Position numbers and translations under genes: made by a program
The notes under the pieces: generated by a model
Seen by the model: only the letters and a program-made list of their open reading frames with translations
Told to the model about the DNA's origin: nothing
The model's database searches: none
Shown here: piece by piece, positions 45,123 to 56,476 of the stretch
Layout of the letters: each line of letters opens with the position of its first letter
Numbering within the stretch: position 1 is the stretch's first letter
NCBI RefSeq assembly: GCF_035083965.1
Contig: NC_089729.1
Location: 12,139,464-12,203,463, forward strand
Origin: Branchiostoma lanceolatum
Taxonomy: Eukaryota > Chordata > Leptocardii > Amphioxiformes > Branchiostomatidae
DNA: 64,000 nucleotides
Direction: 5' to 3'

Positions 45123-47821
45123 CTACGGTACGTAAGGACGGTATGCGTAATCAAACTTCGTGCTCTTTATGTCTGAGAAACTCGTGTTAGTGTTCTGGTT
45201 GTTGTTCTCTGGCTCGTACTCTCGCACTTGTATGATGGGGTTCGTCTTGTTGACCGTTTTCCGGTACTTCACACAGAAGCAAATAGCGACGATCGTCATG
45301 ATGAGAAGGAGGCCAGCCAAGACGCCCATCACCACGATATAGACAAGGTATCTGTCGCCGGCCGTGGGCGCGTTTGTTGTTGAGCTTGGTGTTGTCGTTG
45401 TAACAAATGTGGTTGTGGTTGGTGTAGTTGTTGTAACTGTTGTTACAACCGTAGTGGGCTTGGTTGTAGTCGTCGGTGCAAGGGTTGTAGGCACTAACTC
45501 GACGTTACAGAGGTCTGTTCCGCAACATTGCGAGCCGGCTGCAATTCATGAGAAAGGAATATTGAAATATGCAAAAATAGAGGGTTCAAAATCATCTTTA
45601 TTCTGTATGAAATGAATAATATACATACACTCTAAGAACAATAGGTCAGCCCTTTGTCTCATGACTTCTCGTCAGGATGGCACAAAGCAAAAAAGTCATC
45701 GGACGTTTCAGGGCGTTCTCCACAAAATATTACATATAAAAAGGTCCATAGCGTACTATTTGATTACAAACTTCTTTTTAATGCTATTAGTTTACGAGTT
45801 GAGATACTTACTCGCGCTGGTAGAGTTCTGTATTGATGCGCAGACCGAAGAGTTGGCACACCTTCTCTCGATGACCCTTAGCCAACTTAGTTCCACCAGC
45901 ACCGACTGAAAAAGGGCAAACGTAAACACTAAGAACATGTCTGATTTAGGCAGTAGACGTAATAATCAAGCTACATAGCAGATATCGCTGTTTAAAAAAA
46001 TCATATCCGTGACATATATTCTTGAAGAATATGACCCTTACTGTGTACAAATAGGTAAATATATTAAAGAATGTTTAGACCTTAGGACTAGTAGCATAAG
46101 TCATACGTCAGACTCAATATGTTTATCTATTCATATACCTGTACTAGGTTAATCAATTTGTAGCGATTTGTTCATTTGTATGTATAGTTATAGAAGATCT
46201 TACGCAAGACGCTGTGCTTTCTTGTGTCAATAAAGATTTCGTATGACGTAACACGGATGGCATTTGTTCACGGAACACCGTGTATTTATCAGTGACATAA
46301 AGTTGTCAAAATCGATCGTGTGTCAATCAAATGCAAGATAAGGCTGTAAGATTTAAGTTGTAGAGGGAAAAGATAATAATAAAACCTTTGCCTCAACACA
46401 TCTTTACAGTAGCTGCCATGGAGTATGCTTTGCCTTTTTCACACAGTGTTTACTTTGTAATTCACCTTTCAAAAGTAGCCTTTGGCCTAGAAAAAGAAGG
46501 TGTTGCTGTTCTGTCTTGTTCCGCTAGGGTAAACAAAAGTTCCCGAATGGGACTGTTTTTCTTCCCTTTCATGTGAAGTTGCGAATCAACATAGTGACGC
46601 ACCGCGGCGCCGTTCCGCGGCTGGTCTTCAATACTCAGGAACTGTTGCTTTAGGCCGTTTTGTTGTGTTCCATTGTTATTGTTATTTCTGACGTGGCTAC
46701 GACATTGCTGTTTCAAAGTCGCACAAAAATCACCCTCATATCTGCTATTAAAGTTCCTATACCTTCCTTGTATTGAAGATCTGAATTAGCGAGAAAGAAA
46801 AATAGAAATCTAGAGAAGTTTCTAAAAGCGTTTTTGTTTAGGAAATATTTACAATATATCATGAATACTTCGATTTTGGTACCATGAAATTGCTCCTATG
46901 ACGATTTCAACACATTTTACAGGCGCCATTTTGTTCGCTCGTATAGTCCTCTTTGCCAAAACCAGACATTACCATTTCTGTTTGTAGTATGTTTTTCAAA
47001 GGTGGTTTCTCAAATACTCCCGTGCACAGTTTATACAAAACCCGCTTAAACTTCCTATATTTCAAAAGCTAGCTAGCAACCGCAAGTTGGCAGGTGTATT
47101 TACACGCATGACTGAACGCACACCTTACACACCTGTCGAAAGCTTACTTTCACTTTCCCCTATCTACTTGACTCACCTGGCAGGTGTCTTCGGACGGAAG
47201 ACATGTCTGGTTGCTGGCGGAGGTAGGGTCATATAGGCAGCTGGTGAAATCAGTGGAATTGGAGCCCCCCTCTAGGGCATTACAGGTGTAGCATGTCAAT
47301 GCGCTGGTGGGATCGACTGGAACAAACGTTTCTCTTTTTATTGAAATGAAGACATTTTAAACATCATCGGGCAAGTAGATGAAGATCAAGACATTTTCTG
47401 ACTGCTGTCGCGAATTTAAACGTCCTTGAAGTCACTTTTGCGGCTTTCGCTAATTTCCTTTCTTGAATACAATTGTTGGAAAGTGGCACAAGAACGCGAA
47501 ATTTTAAACCTATCTACTGCACAGTTGACATTTGCTTTTTCGTCTGCTTTTTTTCCTTAACAAGTGTGGCTCTCTCTTAATTACAAGCCTCTCCCTTCTA
47601 CAAAATGTAGTGGCCAGCTTGAACGTTTTGTATCCACCATTTCACATACACATCCCTCCTAGCGCGCTCAAACAAACAACCTTTTGCCAGAACGAAAACA
47701 TTCCAACAAGTTGGAATGTCTCAAAAGTTAGCACAACAACAGTACAACCACAAAAACACAACGAAAATTTCTCACCGATAAACACAACCAATAAGATACA
47801 CCAGCCAGCAGAAAATGCCAT
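45123..47821 (-). CDS. Single-pass membrane protein with one LU (Ly6/uPAR) domain
   Basis: Four exons (47821-47776, 47316-47177, 45905-45812, 45538-45123) join in phases 1, 0 and 1 and give 231 aa. Residues 1-21 are a signal peptide (CILLVVFI core, cleavage likely after TSA). The domain has exactly ten cysteines (24, 27, 42, 54, 61, 78, 84, 98, 99, 104), starting with TCYTC and ending with CCGTDLCN, the hallmark of the three-finger LU fold. Then come a Thr-rich stalk (about 110-152), a transmembrane helix (about 158-182) and a 49-residue cytoplasmic tail with several tyrosines (YEPE, DYAYRPY). Most family members are GPI-anchored, whereas this one has a true transmembrane helix and tail. The N-terminal secretory exon ending in phase 1 is usual for the family. 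Partner and role are unknown; adhesion or receptor modulation is plausible. Potential N-glycosylation sites are NST (35), NQT (51), NSS (80) and NST (89). Confidence 0.85.
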
Positions 47822-48069
47822 CTTGAAGTTTGATTTGTGACGACGTACGTGGGGCGATGTTCGCCAAGAAAGACTCCAAGGCAAGAATAGAATATTACCC
47901 AGCATGCACTTTTTACAAGCATGCGCAGTGGTGTTTTATGTAAAAGAATATTTGACCCGTAAAAGTGTTAACATTTCGTGTCTTTGTTCCTTCAGCTATA
48001 ACCAGTTGAAGTGAAACAAGGCTCTGAAAAGACAGGATCTCTGTTGTCCATCCGTAGTGAGAATAGAAT

Positions 48070-48440
48070 CTTTCGCCGCAGGGTTAGGGTTGTTGATTTA
48101 GAATCTAGAGGTTCAGGGTTCGGCTCCTGAGCAGACCCTAACGTTGTGTCCTTGGGAAATTAAATGCACCTTGCATCATTTTCTCCCTCGACTGATAATG
48201 AGCACTCAGGCTCTGGTTAGGGACGTCCTCTTGGATGGGACGTATAGTCGTGTAGGTTCCGTGTGTGAAGAGAGCCACACCTCGAGCACGTTAAAGAGCC
48301 CACCACACTTATCGAAAAGAGTAGGAGTCCATCCCTAGGCCTGTGTGAGTGTGGATCAAACATATCAGCCTGGTCTTACGCAGCTTATACCTGCTGTACA
48401 GAATTGGTGTGTTACGCTGGTGATTTACCAGTTATATGAA
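48070..48440 (+). mobile_element. tRNA-derived SINE
   Basis: A tRNA-like head with a B-box-like 'ggttcagggttcggctcctg' is followed by 'gttgtgtccttgggaaa', then a body ('ttggatgggacgtatagtcg', 'gtaggagtccatcc') and a tail 'ggtgtgttacgctggtgatt'. The body recurs at 51871-52045 and the head spacer at 36.9-37.1 kb and 59.1 kb. Confidence 0.75.
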
Positions 48441-49684
48441 ACAAACAAACAAACAGACAGAAACAAGCAAGTTTGGATGGAGTTATAGTGATGAGGTTTT
48501 TATCATTCTTGAACACTATTTGGGATCCACCAACTCCTGCGATATGCGTATTTAGTTATTCTCCACGAGTAACCTCTGCTTGAAGAATAACATTAAGTAA
48601 AGGCGACACAGGGGAATGAAGGGGTGGAGAAGGGAAATAAAGGAAAGGACCTTTCTTTTTACACCCATGTTAGGGATATCTTATTCGAACAACACTATTT
48701 ACATGTTAAAATCCATGGTCTATTCCTGTGTAATTGATTGTGCTTGGGTTTTGAACTAAGAACATGATATCCCCTTCGATCCTAGTGGCTAAGGCCATGT
48801 TGATTCGATCATATGGACGACATCCACGCGCGCATCAATTTTCATCCGTTTGCAAAAAAAAAAGAGAAATTTTTCAACCATACGGTAAATCGTACAAAGC
48901 AGCTGCAAAATGAGAACATATATGCTGCAAATTGGAAAACAAAATTTAGGAAAACGGATACTAATGTCGTGAAATGCCAAAGTTGATTCCAAAGTCAAAG
49001 AAGAAGATGTGAAAGAACAAAAATGAAGAATCCATATTTCGGTATACCACACTTAGTGTATTTAGTTCTGGTCATCCTTCCTGGCCACGTATATTTCATA
49101 ATGAAGGCAACTTTTTTATTCGCACGCTCGCATTAGTTTTGGGGTACCCGGAGGATCCATATATTCAAATCAACATGGCATAAGCATAACTATGAAATAC
49201 AACGGAACGGGATACGGGATCTATCTAAGGGCTTCCCTCTAGCGGACGTCATTTTTTTGCATTCATACAAATTTCACTGACGTCAATATTGTATAAATGG
49301 TTGAAAGAGAATCAAAACAAGCAGACGTTTTGTTACTAACTGTTACTTTGCTCTTTAATATCAAAATTCAAATATTCATGCATTTACAACATTATAGTGA
49401 TACCAGAAACACAACAGCGAATCTAACTTACTTCGGCCTCTATGACAACAAGGGCCACTGAGTATAATTATACGTGCAGACAAAAAAGTAAAGCTACACT
49501 TCTCGACCAGCGAGTCTCGATAATCTAATAAAAAAACTCTGATCTTCCATAGAAATATCCATAATTTGAATATATTAATGCACTTTCAATTATCAAACAC
49601 AGGCTCAGTAGTTACATTCAGCGTATCATATAATTTATGTTATAATATACATATTTTCCAAGTTTTTCGTTCTAGTATGTATGG

Positions 49685-49698
49685 TAAATTTGATAAAT
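49685..49698 (-). promoter_or_regulatory. Two ATTTA words in the 3' UTR of copy 1
   Basis: On the minus strand two ATTTA pentamers lie about 85-100 nt after the stop codon. Such words mark unstable cytokine mRNAs, but they are common by chance in AT-rich DNA. Confidence 0.3.
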
Positions 49699-49783
49699 AA
49701 AGTGCCAATATTTATGGAAAACATGATAGATTGATACATGTGTATTGATGCATCATGATACATTTAACATCTGCGACATCAGT

Positions 49784-51267
49784 CTATTGACTTTCCGCAC
49801 CCGAGGTATGCCTCTGAAGTTGTACATAGACGGTTTTCGTGGCGGTTAGGAAGAACTGATACCACTCTAACAACCCGAGAGTCGAGTGATCTAACTCATA
49901 CTTAGTCCATAGCCGCAGTTGACTTGGAGAAGCTGTGGTAGCTTCCGATGATGCTTCAATTACATGCCCAGCCTGCAAGGAAATGTACAAGTTACGCAAG
50001 GGCGTTGTACAACAATACATCATTCTGTCCCTGGCACAAACCGTTGTTGGTAACTTAACAGGTTGTCCCAAAATGACAGCGGTTCGCGCGATATACGTGA
50101 TCTACAGCATCGTATCATAAGCTCCATCTGGCCTTACATGGCCTTAGGAAGCGAAAAGAGGTTGAAGATGTACTTAGAATATACATTAGTCTTAGTTTGT
50201 AGGTGTAGGAAGATATCACATTCTTATATCACTGTACTTGTACGCAGCTTCAAGCATAAACGTACAATAAAGGTCATCCATTCATTATGAGAACAAAGTC
50301 CAACCTACCAGCGAGTGTACGTTCCACTGCAGACTCTGCGTGAACGTCTGAACGGGCACACTGGGGTTGTACTGTTGGTACTGATCCGGGATGGCCGCGA
50401 TGCTCGCGGTGAAGTTTTGCAGGCCGGCGTGCACTCCTGTCAGGAAGTCCTCAAAACTCTGGAAAAAAAAAAGACGCCAGACAGAAATCCTGTTAGACTC
50501 TACGGTCATAACCAGCGTTTTGATTATAGTCGTTTAGAAGAGCGAAATTGTGCGTAGATCCTTGGCCATATTGACGGATTCAGGAAGTAGAAGTTTTACT
50601 TTGGACAGAGCAAAAGGGGTATTTCCCCACCCACGATCCCTGCACTTGGAACACAGCTCGGTTCTACCCCCTTACCATAAGGTGGCGACCGCTTAGGAAC
50701 TAAGATTAGTAGTTCAAACAAATGTCATTGATATAGAATAGTATTTTTTTTTACTTTTGTTGTCTTTCTAAACATACTTTATTCAATATTTCACCACCGG
50801 GATATAGAGAGTATAGTACATTCCCGAAGTCGTTTAGACGAGCGATGGCAAAAACAACCATAAAAGGAGGGGGAATAAAGAAGTGATCAAAGTCTAAGTG
50901 ACGTTCTTGCAATTTCTCATTTTTTTCATAACCAATTTTTTTTTCCGTTAATTCTTTTCCCTGGCAGACATCAGTTCAGTGTACTTTTCTCTTCGTGACC
51001 AGATCCCCCCCCCCACCATACGTCACACAGTGACGTCATGGTAATGGCAAATAAACTTACCCCTGAACAGAGGCTGTCGGCGTCCTCGGCCTGCGTCACG
51101 ACGCGGTAGTTAGGGTCTTTAAAAAGCACGATTCGCTGGAAAACGTCATAAAAAGTTACGTCATTTGTTACGTCGACTTTGCAATGCACAGCAAAGTCTT
51201 TTGATTCTGTGTCGTTTGTCAAAGCACTCCTTTCAGTCCTTTGTTGTTGTTTTTTTACTTCGCCCCA

Positions 51268-51319
<52 letters not shown>

Positions 51320-52942
51320 TGTGTGTATGTGCTCATGTGTGCATGTATGTGTGTACACGTGTGTATGTGTGTGTCTGTGTCTGTGCGTGTGTGTTAACTT
51401 TTTTTTTGTTTCTGACATACCTGAATAAAGTAAAGTCTGCCATTTCTGAATGCCTTGTTTAAGAGTTTGCAATAACGTTACCTTTTTTGCAGACTTTTTT
51501 CAACGTTTAAATGGCAGCGTATGCTGACGGCTTTATAATGCAAAAAAAAAAACAGGCAACAAAGAGACATACCATGGTTTGTATGCTTCTCTTGAGTAAA
51601 GACAATAGGCGGTTGATCAGCACGACGCCCTTCCCCAAAAGTTCGGCACAAGGGTGCTGTATTTCCGCGCTGTCTTCAGAACGGGAGATCTGAGTACAGG
51701 CCATGGTGACGTCAGAGCTAGTCTGCAAATAAAGTTGGGATCTGAGGATTACGACTTTTATATCGGTATGCCTGTACTTGCCTACAATGGCAATAAAGGT
51801 TATCGATAATTAATCTATCGTCAATGCCCACAATGCAGCACCCAAAGAAATGCGTTATTCTGGTTTAAATGAGTACCTAGCTTCAGATAGGGACGTTCTC
51901 TTGGATGGGACGTAAAGCCGGGGTCCCAGTGTTTGAGGAGAGCCATACCAAACTTATTGAAAAGAGTAGGGGTCCATCCCGGTCTCATTAGTGGATCAAA
52001 CCTTACACAGCATATACTTACCGGTTTACCGGTTATGCGAAAGAAACACACTACCGACTAAACAGCTATGCGATGCCCTGCTGGTCTCATACATGTATGG
52101 GGTAGAGTCCGTAGCCAAAAAATAAACGGCTGCATGAAGGTGTGTTTATGTCGGTGGGAAATGTCCTTTTAGCAAGCCCAGCTGATCTCAAGCGTCATGA
52201 AAGCTTGTTTGTAACTGAAGAAATAAGCTGGCAGCCGCGCACGAGGTCGGACGTGCACAACCCGGCATTGTGAGTGATGCGGCCGTGCGCTTACAGCTGG
52301 AAAGTGCCTTTTTGGGGGGTGTAGCTAAGTGCAGTTTGTAACTGCCATTAAAGAAGATTGTATGGAGTGAAAATGTTGGCAATTTGTTTCTAGGGTAAAT
52401 GTTCTCAACATAAAACGAATAACATTGGTGCATTTTCTATAGCTTCATTACGATCGCGCCCATGTAAAACACGTATCATAACATGTAAGCCTATATGGGA
52501 CGAAAAAGCTCATGAATGAGACCTTAAGATTTCTTTAATCTTTGATATATCATTGATCAGCCAATAATGTTTTTTTGTCATTCTCATACTTTGACCGCTG
52601 TAAATGCCTTCAAGTTCCTGTGGTTTTAATTTTCGCGGTAGGGAGAAAATGAAGTGTTCGCGGTGGTTTTCTGCATATTACTTCGTTTCAATCGCATAAA
52701 AAACTGCTATTGTGCGACAAAGTTGCAGAAAAAAGTTATTTCTGGTCCATCGTGAAAATAAAATAAAAACAGAGATAAGGTAACCACAAGTTACTCACAG
52801 ACGCAGGCGTTGGCTGGGTGTTCTCGCGGTCTCCGTGCGGGGCTGTGCTGGACACCTCGGTGGAGCGCAGCGGTGCCGGCGTCACCGGTAGCAGCACGTC
52901 GCAGCCGAGTAGAAGTGTCACTGCTAGTAACGAAGCCAGCAT
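49784..52942 (-). CDS. Candidate secreted four-helix-bundle cytokine, copy 1
   Basis: Five exons (52942-52799, 51722-51573, 51135-51061, 50458-50309, 49972-49784) code for 48+50+25+50+62 = 235 aa. All introns are GT-AG and phase 0. The start ATG is the one conserved in the tandem copy and opens a clear signal peptide (MLASLLAVTLLLGC). Exon 2 ends in a long amphipathic helix (AELLGKGVVLINRLLSLLKR, about 74-103), exon 3 has NYRVVTQ and a Cys (121), exon 4 holds a helix (FEDFLTGVHAGLQNFTASIA, with NFT glycosylation at 138) and another after a Pro-rich break, and exon 5 ends in a strong helix (LGLLEWYQFFLTATKTVYVQ, about 205-224). Cysteines in the mature chain are 57, 73 and 121. Length, secretion, helix spacing and the five-exon phase 0 layout match IL-6/G-CSF/growth-hormone-type cytokines. 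Primary sequence alone does not assign a family, and a different secreted helical protein remains possible. Confidence 0.68.
51271..51393. repeat. (TG)n microsatellite in intron 2 of candidate cytokine copy 1
   Basis: A perfect TG run at 51271-51318 is followed by imperfect TG/CA-rich sequence. A related, more degraded TG tract lies in the same intron of copy 2. Confidence 0.95.
51871..52045 (+). mobile_element. SINE body fragment in intron 1 of candidate cytokine copy 1
   Basis: It shares 'gggacgt.ctcttggatggg', 'gagagccat/cacc' and 'gaaaagagtagg.gtccatcc' with the SINE at 48070-48440 but lacks the tRNA-like head. Confidence 0.7.
52598..52735. mobile_element. Truncated TGTAAATGC foldback element
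   Basis: The left end 'ctgtaaatgccttcaagttc' and the internal 'gttcgcggtggttttctgca' match the element family at 184-372 and 53411-53631; the right terminal repeat is missing. Confidence 0.65.
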
Positions 52943-53026
52943 GGTGTCTCTCTGTACTCGCACAGGTGGCAGCGTTCAAGAGGGCCGTCTGGGGAAAGTG
53001 CTGGCACTGAGAGGGAAAGTGCTCCA

Positions 53027-53057
53027 TTTTATACTCTAAAACTTTTATTTCCTTGAA
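53027..53057 (-). promoter_or_regulatory. TATA box and STAT-type element of candidate cytokine copy 1
   Basis: On the minus strand, GTATAAAA (53027-53034) lies 85-92 bp upstream of the ATG. The palindromic TTCN3GAA word TTCCTTGAA (53049-53057, palindromic frame so readable on either strand) lies about 15 bp further upstream. The same arrangement occurs before copy 2. Confidence 0.6.
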
Positions 53058-53410
53058 GTTTTATTTCTTCGTGCTGGGACGCGATAGGACGACGTCTGAC
53101 TCAAGAACCAACCCACGTAAAAGTTTATTTTTGTGTACGAGTACGTACGTACAGGCGGCGCGAAGAAAGTCTTATCTTACGTGTAATGGTAGTCGTGGGT
53201 GGGATCGCGCCATGTATAATGTCCAGATCTAGATTCCAAGTTTGATTTCCTGGAAAGGAGAAGATTCATTTCCTATCTGCAGTTGACTCAACGGTCAAGG
53301 GAGAAGTCAGCGACAAAAATAAAATTTGTTTCACCTCTGACGTTATCAATTAAATATGATCCATGATGTAAAAATAAATTAGAAAGACAACAAAACTCAC
53401 AAAATACAAT

Positions 53411-53631
53411 TACTGTAAATGCATCTAAGTTCGCGTGGTTTTTATTTCGCGCTAAGGGGAAAACGGAGTGTTTGCGGTGGTTTTTAGTTTGCAGCAGTGC
53501 TATAGTCACATAGTGCTACAGTATTGGACAGAAATGTTCGCGGTGGTCTTATGGCCGCGATGAAATGGTCGCCGCTATAGCGCTAAAACCGCGAACATAA
53601 AACCCCCGCGAACATTGCTGCATGTACTGTA
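53411..53631. mobile_element. MITE-like element with TACTGTAAATGC terminal repeats
   Basis: The left end is TACTGTAAATGC and the right end GCATGTACTGTA. The inside is rich in 'gcggtggtttt' and its complement 'aaaaccgcgaacataaaa'. It is the same family as 184-372. Confidence 0.8.
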
Positions 53632-54550
53632 TTCTATATAAATGACATCTGTTAGATCTACTACGTTTAGTTCCTCAGCGGACGCCATCTTATGGAAAGA
53701 GGGTATAACTGAGTTGTGCCCGAATTGCAGAAATGTGGGTGGTGAAAACGCCCCATTTGCTCTGTCCAAAGTACAACTTCTATTTCCTGAAGCTGTCACA
53801 TTCCAACAGGATGACGTCAAGTCCAAGGCCATGAACCTGCGCACCATTTCCTCACAGATGTGTAAAGGCTTAATGAGCTTCCGAGTTGCCGGGTGTGACG
53901 TATGAAGTATACGTCATAATCAAGTTTATTGCCAATCCATGCCCGTAGGCTAATTGCAAGTTTGACAACAATTACTGACAATGCACAGACACGAAATGAA
54001 ATATAAGGCATATATGTCATACACGCGTCGAAGATTAGATAAACTACGTAATACGCGTAAAAAGCGATGTTTGGGCCCTATCACGCCTGTGTATATATTC
54101 CAGTGCATATGAGTTGCATCAACATTTTTGGGGGTTTAAGTAAAGTTTGCGGGGAAGAAGTTGTTTTCTACTTTGACCCACCGTTGTGCAGCCTACTTAT
54201 CGTATCGAACCAAATGAATCACTTCTTCGGCTACAAACTTCCCCCATAACAAAAACATGCTAATACGCAACTCACGTCTTATTTTCGGAGTCAATTGCAG
54301 GGCAAAGTCATCCATTTTGGCAAGATTTCCAAAATACACATATATCTGTCCTCCCCAGCAGAAAACTGGGCCTTTCTGATCAAACTTTGTCCAGGAAAAA
54401 AAAATATTTAGAACATAAGTCGAGAATTCAATGACTCAATGGCCAGCCCGTGCCTCAGACAAACTCAAAGCACCCTCACCGGATGCACCACCATGCCGGT
54501 GTCAGGCCAAATAATCCTCAAAGGTACTAGTATAAAGGGGGGCGTGACAT

Positions 54551-54763
54551 TCTCACTGGACCCGCGACACGTTGGCGACCTCACTGCAACACTGCAACCG
54601 AGCAAAGACGCGCTAAACGAATTTTACCGATGAACAACGAATATTTTTACGCTTTCTTGACTTTTTAGAAGTACTTACAATTTATTTCCACTGTAAAGTC
54701 AAAGGTAACATAAATCCAATTTAGGACGCAGCGAGGTCGCCAGCGTGTCGCGGGTCCAGTGAG
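54551..54763. mobile_element. Inverted repeat element with GC-rich arms
   Basis: The arm 'tcactggacccgcgacacgt' is mirrored by 'gtgtcgcgggtccagtga' about 200 bp later, and 'tggcgacctc' by 'gaggtcgcca'. A diverged single arm ('cgccagcgtgccgcgggcac') lies at about 57313-57335. Confidence 0.75.
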
Positions 54764-55738
54764 AGGGGGGCTTTTTAGCCCACTTCTCTCCTCTTACTTC
54801 CTGTATATGTCTTTTTTTATATTTCACTCCAAACTGCAGGTATATGAGTGAACTATATTGTTTGTTGATCCTGACGTTTCTTTTCCTTCTCCTCCTGTCA
54901 AATCTTCATTCATCTCTGTCATCTCTGATATTTGGCACAAAGTTAAAGTGGGTCAATATCTCTGCCTTTATACATGCCTTCAAATGATTTTATAATTTTT
55001 TCCATCTTAGACCAAACATGCACGTTCCGGAAGGTTGCATTCTTGAATGGGGGGGGGGGGGCAAGTTTTTAAAACTCCATTTGTACTGGGTGATCTTAGA
55101 ATAGTTCTTGTTTGGGCCGTAGCAATTTTGGACTGGCCCATTTTACATGTGAATGCCACTACAATAGTCCATTCTTGAATGGGGGATTTTTATAAAATTC
55201 AATTTTGGACTGGGGTGATTATAGGAAAAGTCTAACTTTCAAGTGGAATAGTCCACTGTGCATGGGGGTTCCCGTCCATTCGTGCATAGGGGAAAGCTTC
55301 ATTCGGACTAGAATGCCTTTTGAATGCTCTTGAAAGGTCGCAGAACATAGCATTTATCTACGACCCCCTTGGTCAATAGTAGTTCGGGTATAAAGTAGTG
55401 CGTCACGGTACTTGAAAAGCTGTTCTGGCTGATAGCATCAGAGGGATACGTCAGCTTTGAGAGTGTATCATTTGGACTACGATGTTGTTGGGTCGGTGGG
55501 AATTTGCGCTTGGATACTAGTACTGTTTTGCGTCGGTTGCAGTTATCATGAACTCCGCTGGGCGTCGTATAAAAGTGGATTTTAAAAGAGCAAGAGCAGA
55601 CAAACTTTGGCCCATTTTTACAGAGTCTGCAGATTGTACCCGGAACGTAAACATTTTCAATTCTTGCACCTTGTTTATGCAATCCACTATGAGTTTTAGT
55701 CGAAGCTTCTCATGTTTGGGTACTTAGTAATAGGTAGT

Positions 55739-56020
55739 GTACCCTGGGGGCCAGGCACCGTATATCGGCTAGCCACCAAGCGCCGCACGCGCGCCCAAGC
55801 TTTCCCGGGCCACCCTCCCGCTGTGCCCCGAAGACCGACCCCGCCCCACTCTCCGCTGTAAACCCAAGATCTGCTAGCGGAGTAATCGGATAGCGGAGTT
55901 TGGGTCTGAGCGGAGAGTGGGGCGGGGTCAGTCTTCTGGGGGCAGCGGGAGGGTGGGCCGTGAAAGCTTGGGCGCGCGTGCGGGGATCCGATTACGGTGC
56001 CTGGACTCCCAGGGTATAGG
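55739..56020. mobile_element. Large GC-rich foldback element
   Basis: Arms of more than 100 bp fold back on each other: 'accctgggggccaggcaccg' with 'cggtgcctggactcccaggg', 'cgcgcgcccaagctttcccg' with 'cgtgaaagcttgggcgcgcg', and 'ccgccccactctccgctgta' with 'gcggagagtggggcgg'. It lies in the 3' flank of candidate cytokine copy 2. Confidence 0.85.
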
Positions 56021-56327
56021 TAGTGCACCGGGACAAAGTTCTAGCATTACTTCGGTCTCTATGACAACTAGAGCCATTAAGTATAAATAAAGGCACAAAC
56101 AAACAAATACAGCTACACATCTCACCCAGCCAGTCTCAATAATTTAATGCAAAAAATATGGATATTCCATAGAAATCTCCCTAATGTAAATATATATCAA
56201 TACACTTTCAGTGGCCCATAGTTACATTCCACGTATCATATACATATTTTGAAAGTTTAAAATTCAAGTATATAAGATAGATTTTATAAAGTTCCTGTAT
56301 GTTTGATAAACAGGATGAATAAAAATA

Positions 56328-56344
56328 TAAATATCTACATAAAT
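56328..56344 (-). promoter_or_regulatory. Two ATTTA words in the 3' flank of copy 2
   Basis: Two ATTTA pentamers on the minus strand, about 130-150 nt after the stop codon. The region is very AT-rich, so the match may be chance. Confidence 0.25.
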
Positions 56345-56351
56345 GGTTTAT

Positions 56352-56372
56352 CTATATATACATATTATATAT

Positions 56373-56408
<36 letters not shown>
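56352..56408. repeat. (AT)n microsatellite
   Basis: A near-perfect AT dinucleotide run just downstream of the stop codon side of candidate cytokine copy 2. Confidence 0.9.
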
Positions 56409-56410
<2 letters not shown>

Positions 56411-56476
56411 AAATATCGGTGCGCCATAGTACTAATCACGAAAATATAAATAGTCTGCGTATAACACGACAAGAGT

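Larger units (their letters stand above)
47822..49783. other. Intergenic region with SINE
   Basis: The region lies between the LU-domain gene start and the stop codon of candidate cytokine copy 1. It contains a SINE (about 48070-48440) and AT-rich sequence, with the 3' UTR of cytokine copy 1 in the last 300-400 bp. No further gene was recognised. Confidence 0.5.
52943..56476. other. Spacer between the two candidate cytokine genes
   Basis: The spacer holds the promoter of copy 1, a TGTAAATGC foldback (53411-53631), an inverted repeat (54551-54763), a region of 'cattcttgaatggggg' repeats (about 55030-55200), a large GC-rich foldback (55739-56020), an (AT)n tract and the 3' flank of copy 2. No additional exon of the cytokine type could be found. 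Confidence 0.5.

Noticed and set aside
51165..51472. Cys/Val-rich and His/Thr-rich open frames
   Set aside because: They are translations of the (TG)n microsatellite.
53642..53905. Open frame next to the TACTGTAAATGC element
   Set aside because: Part of it (ctctgtccaaagta.aacttct) recurs inverted near 50590-50640, so it is interspersed repeat sequence.
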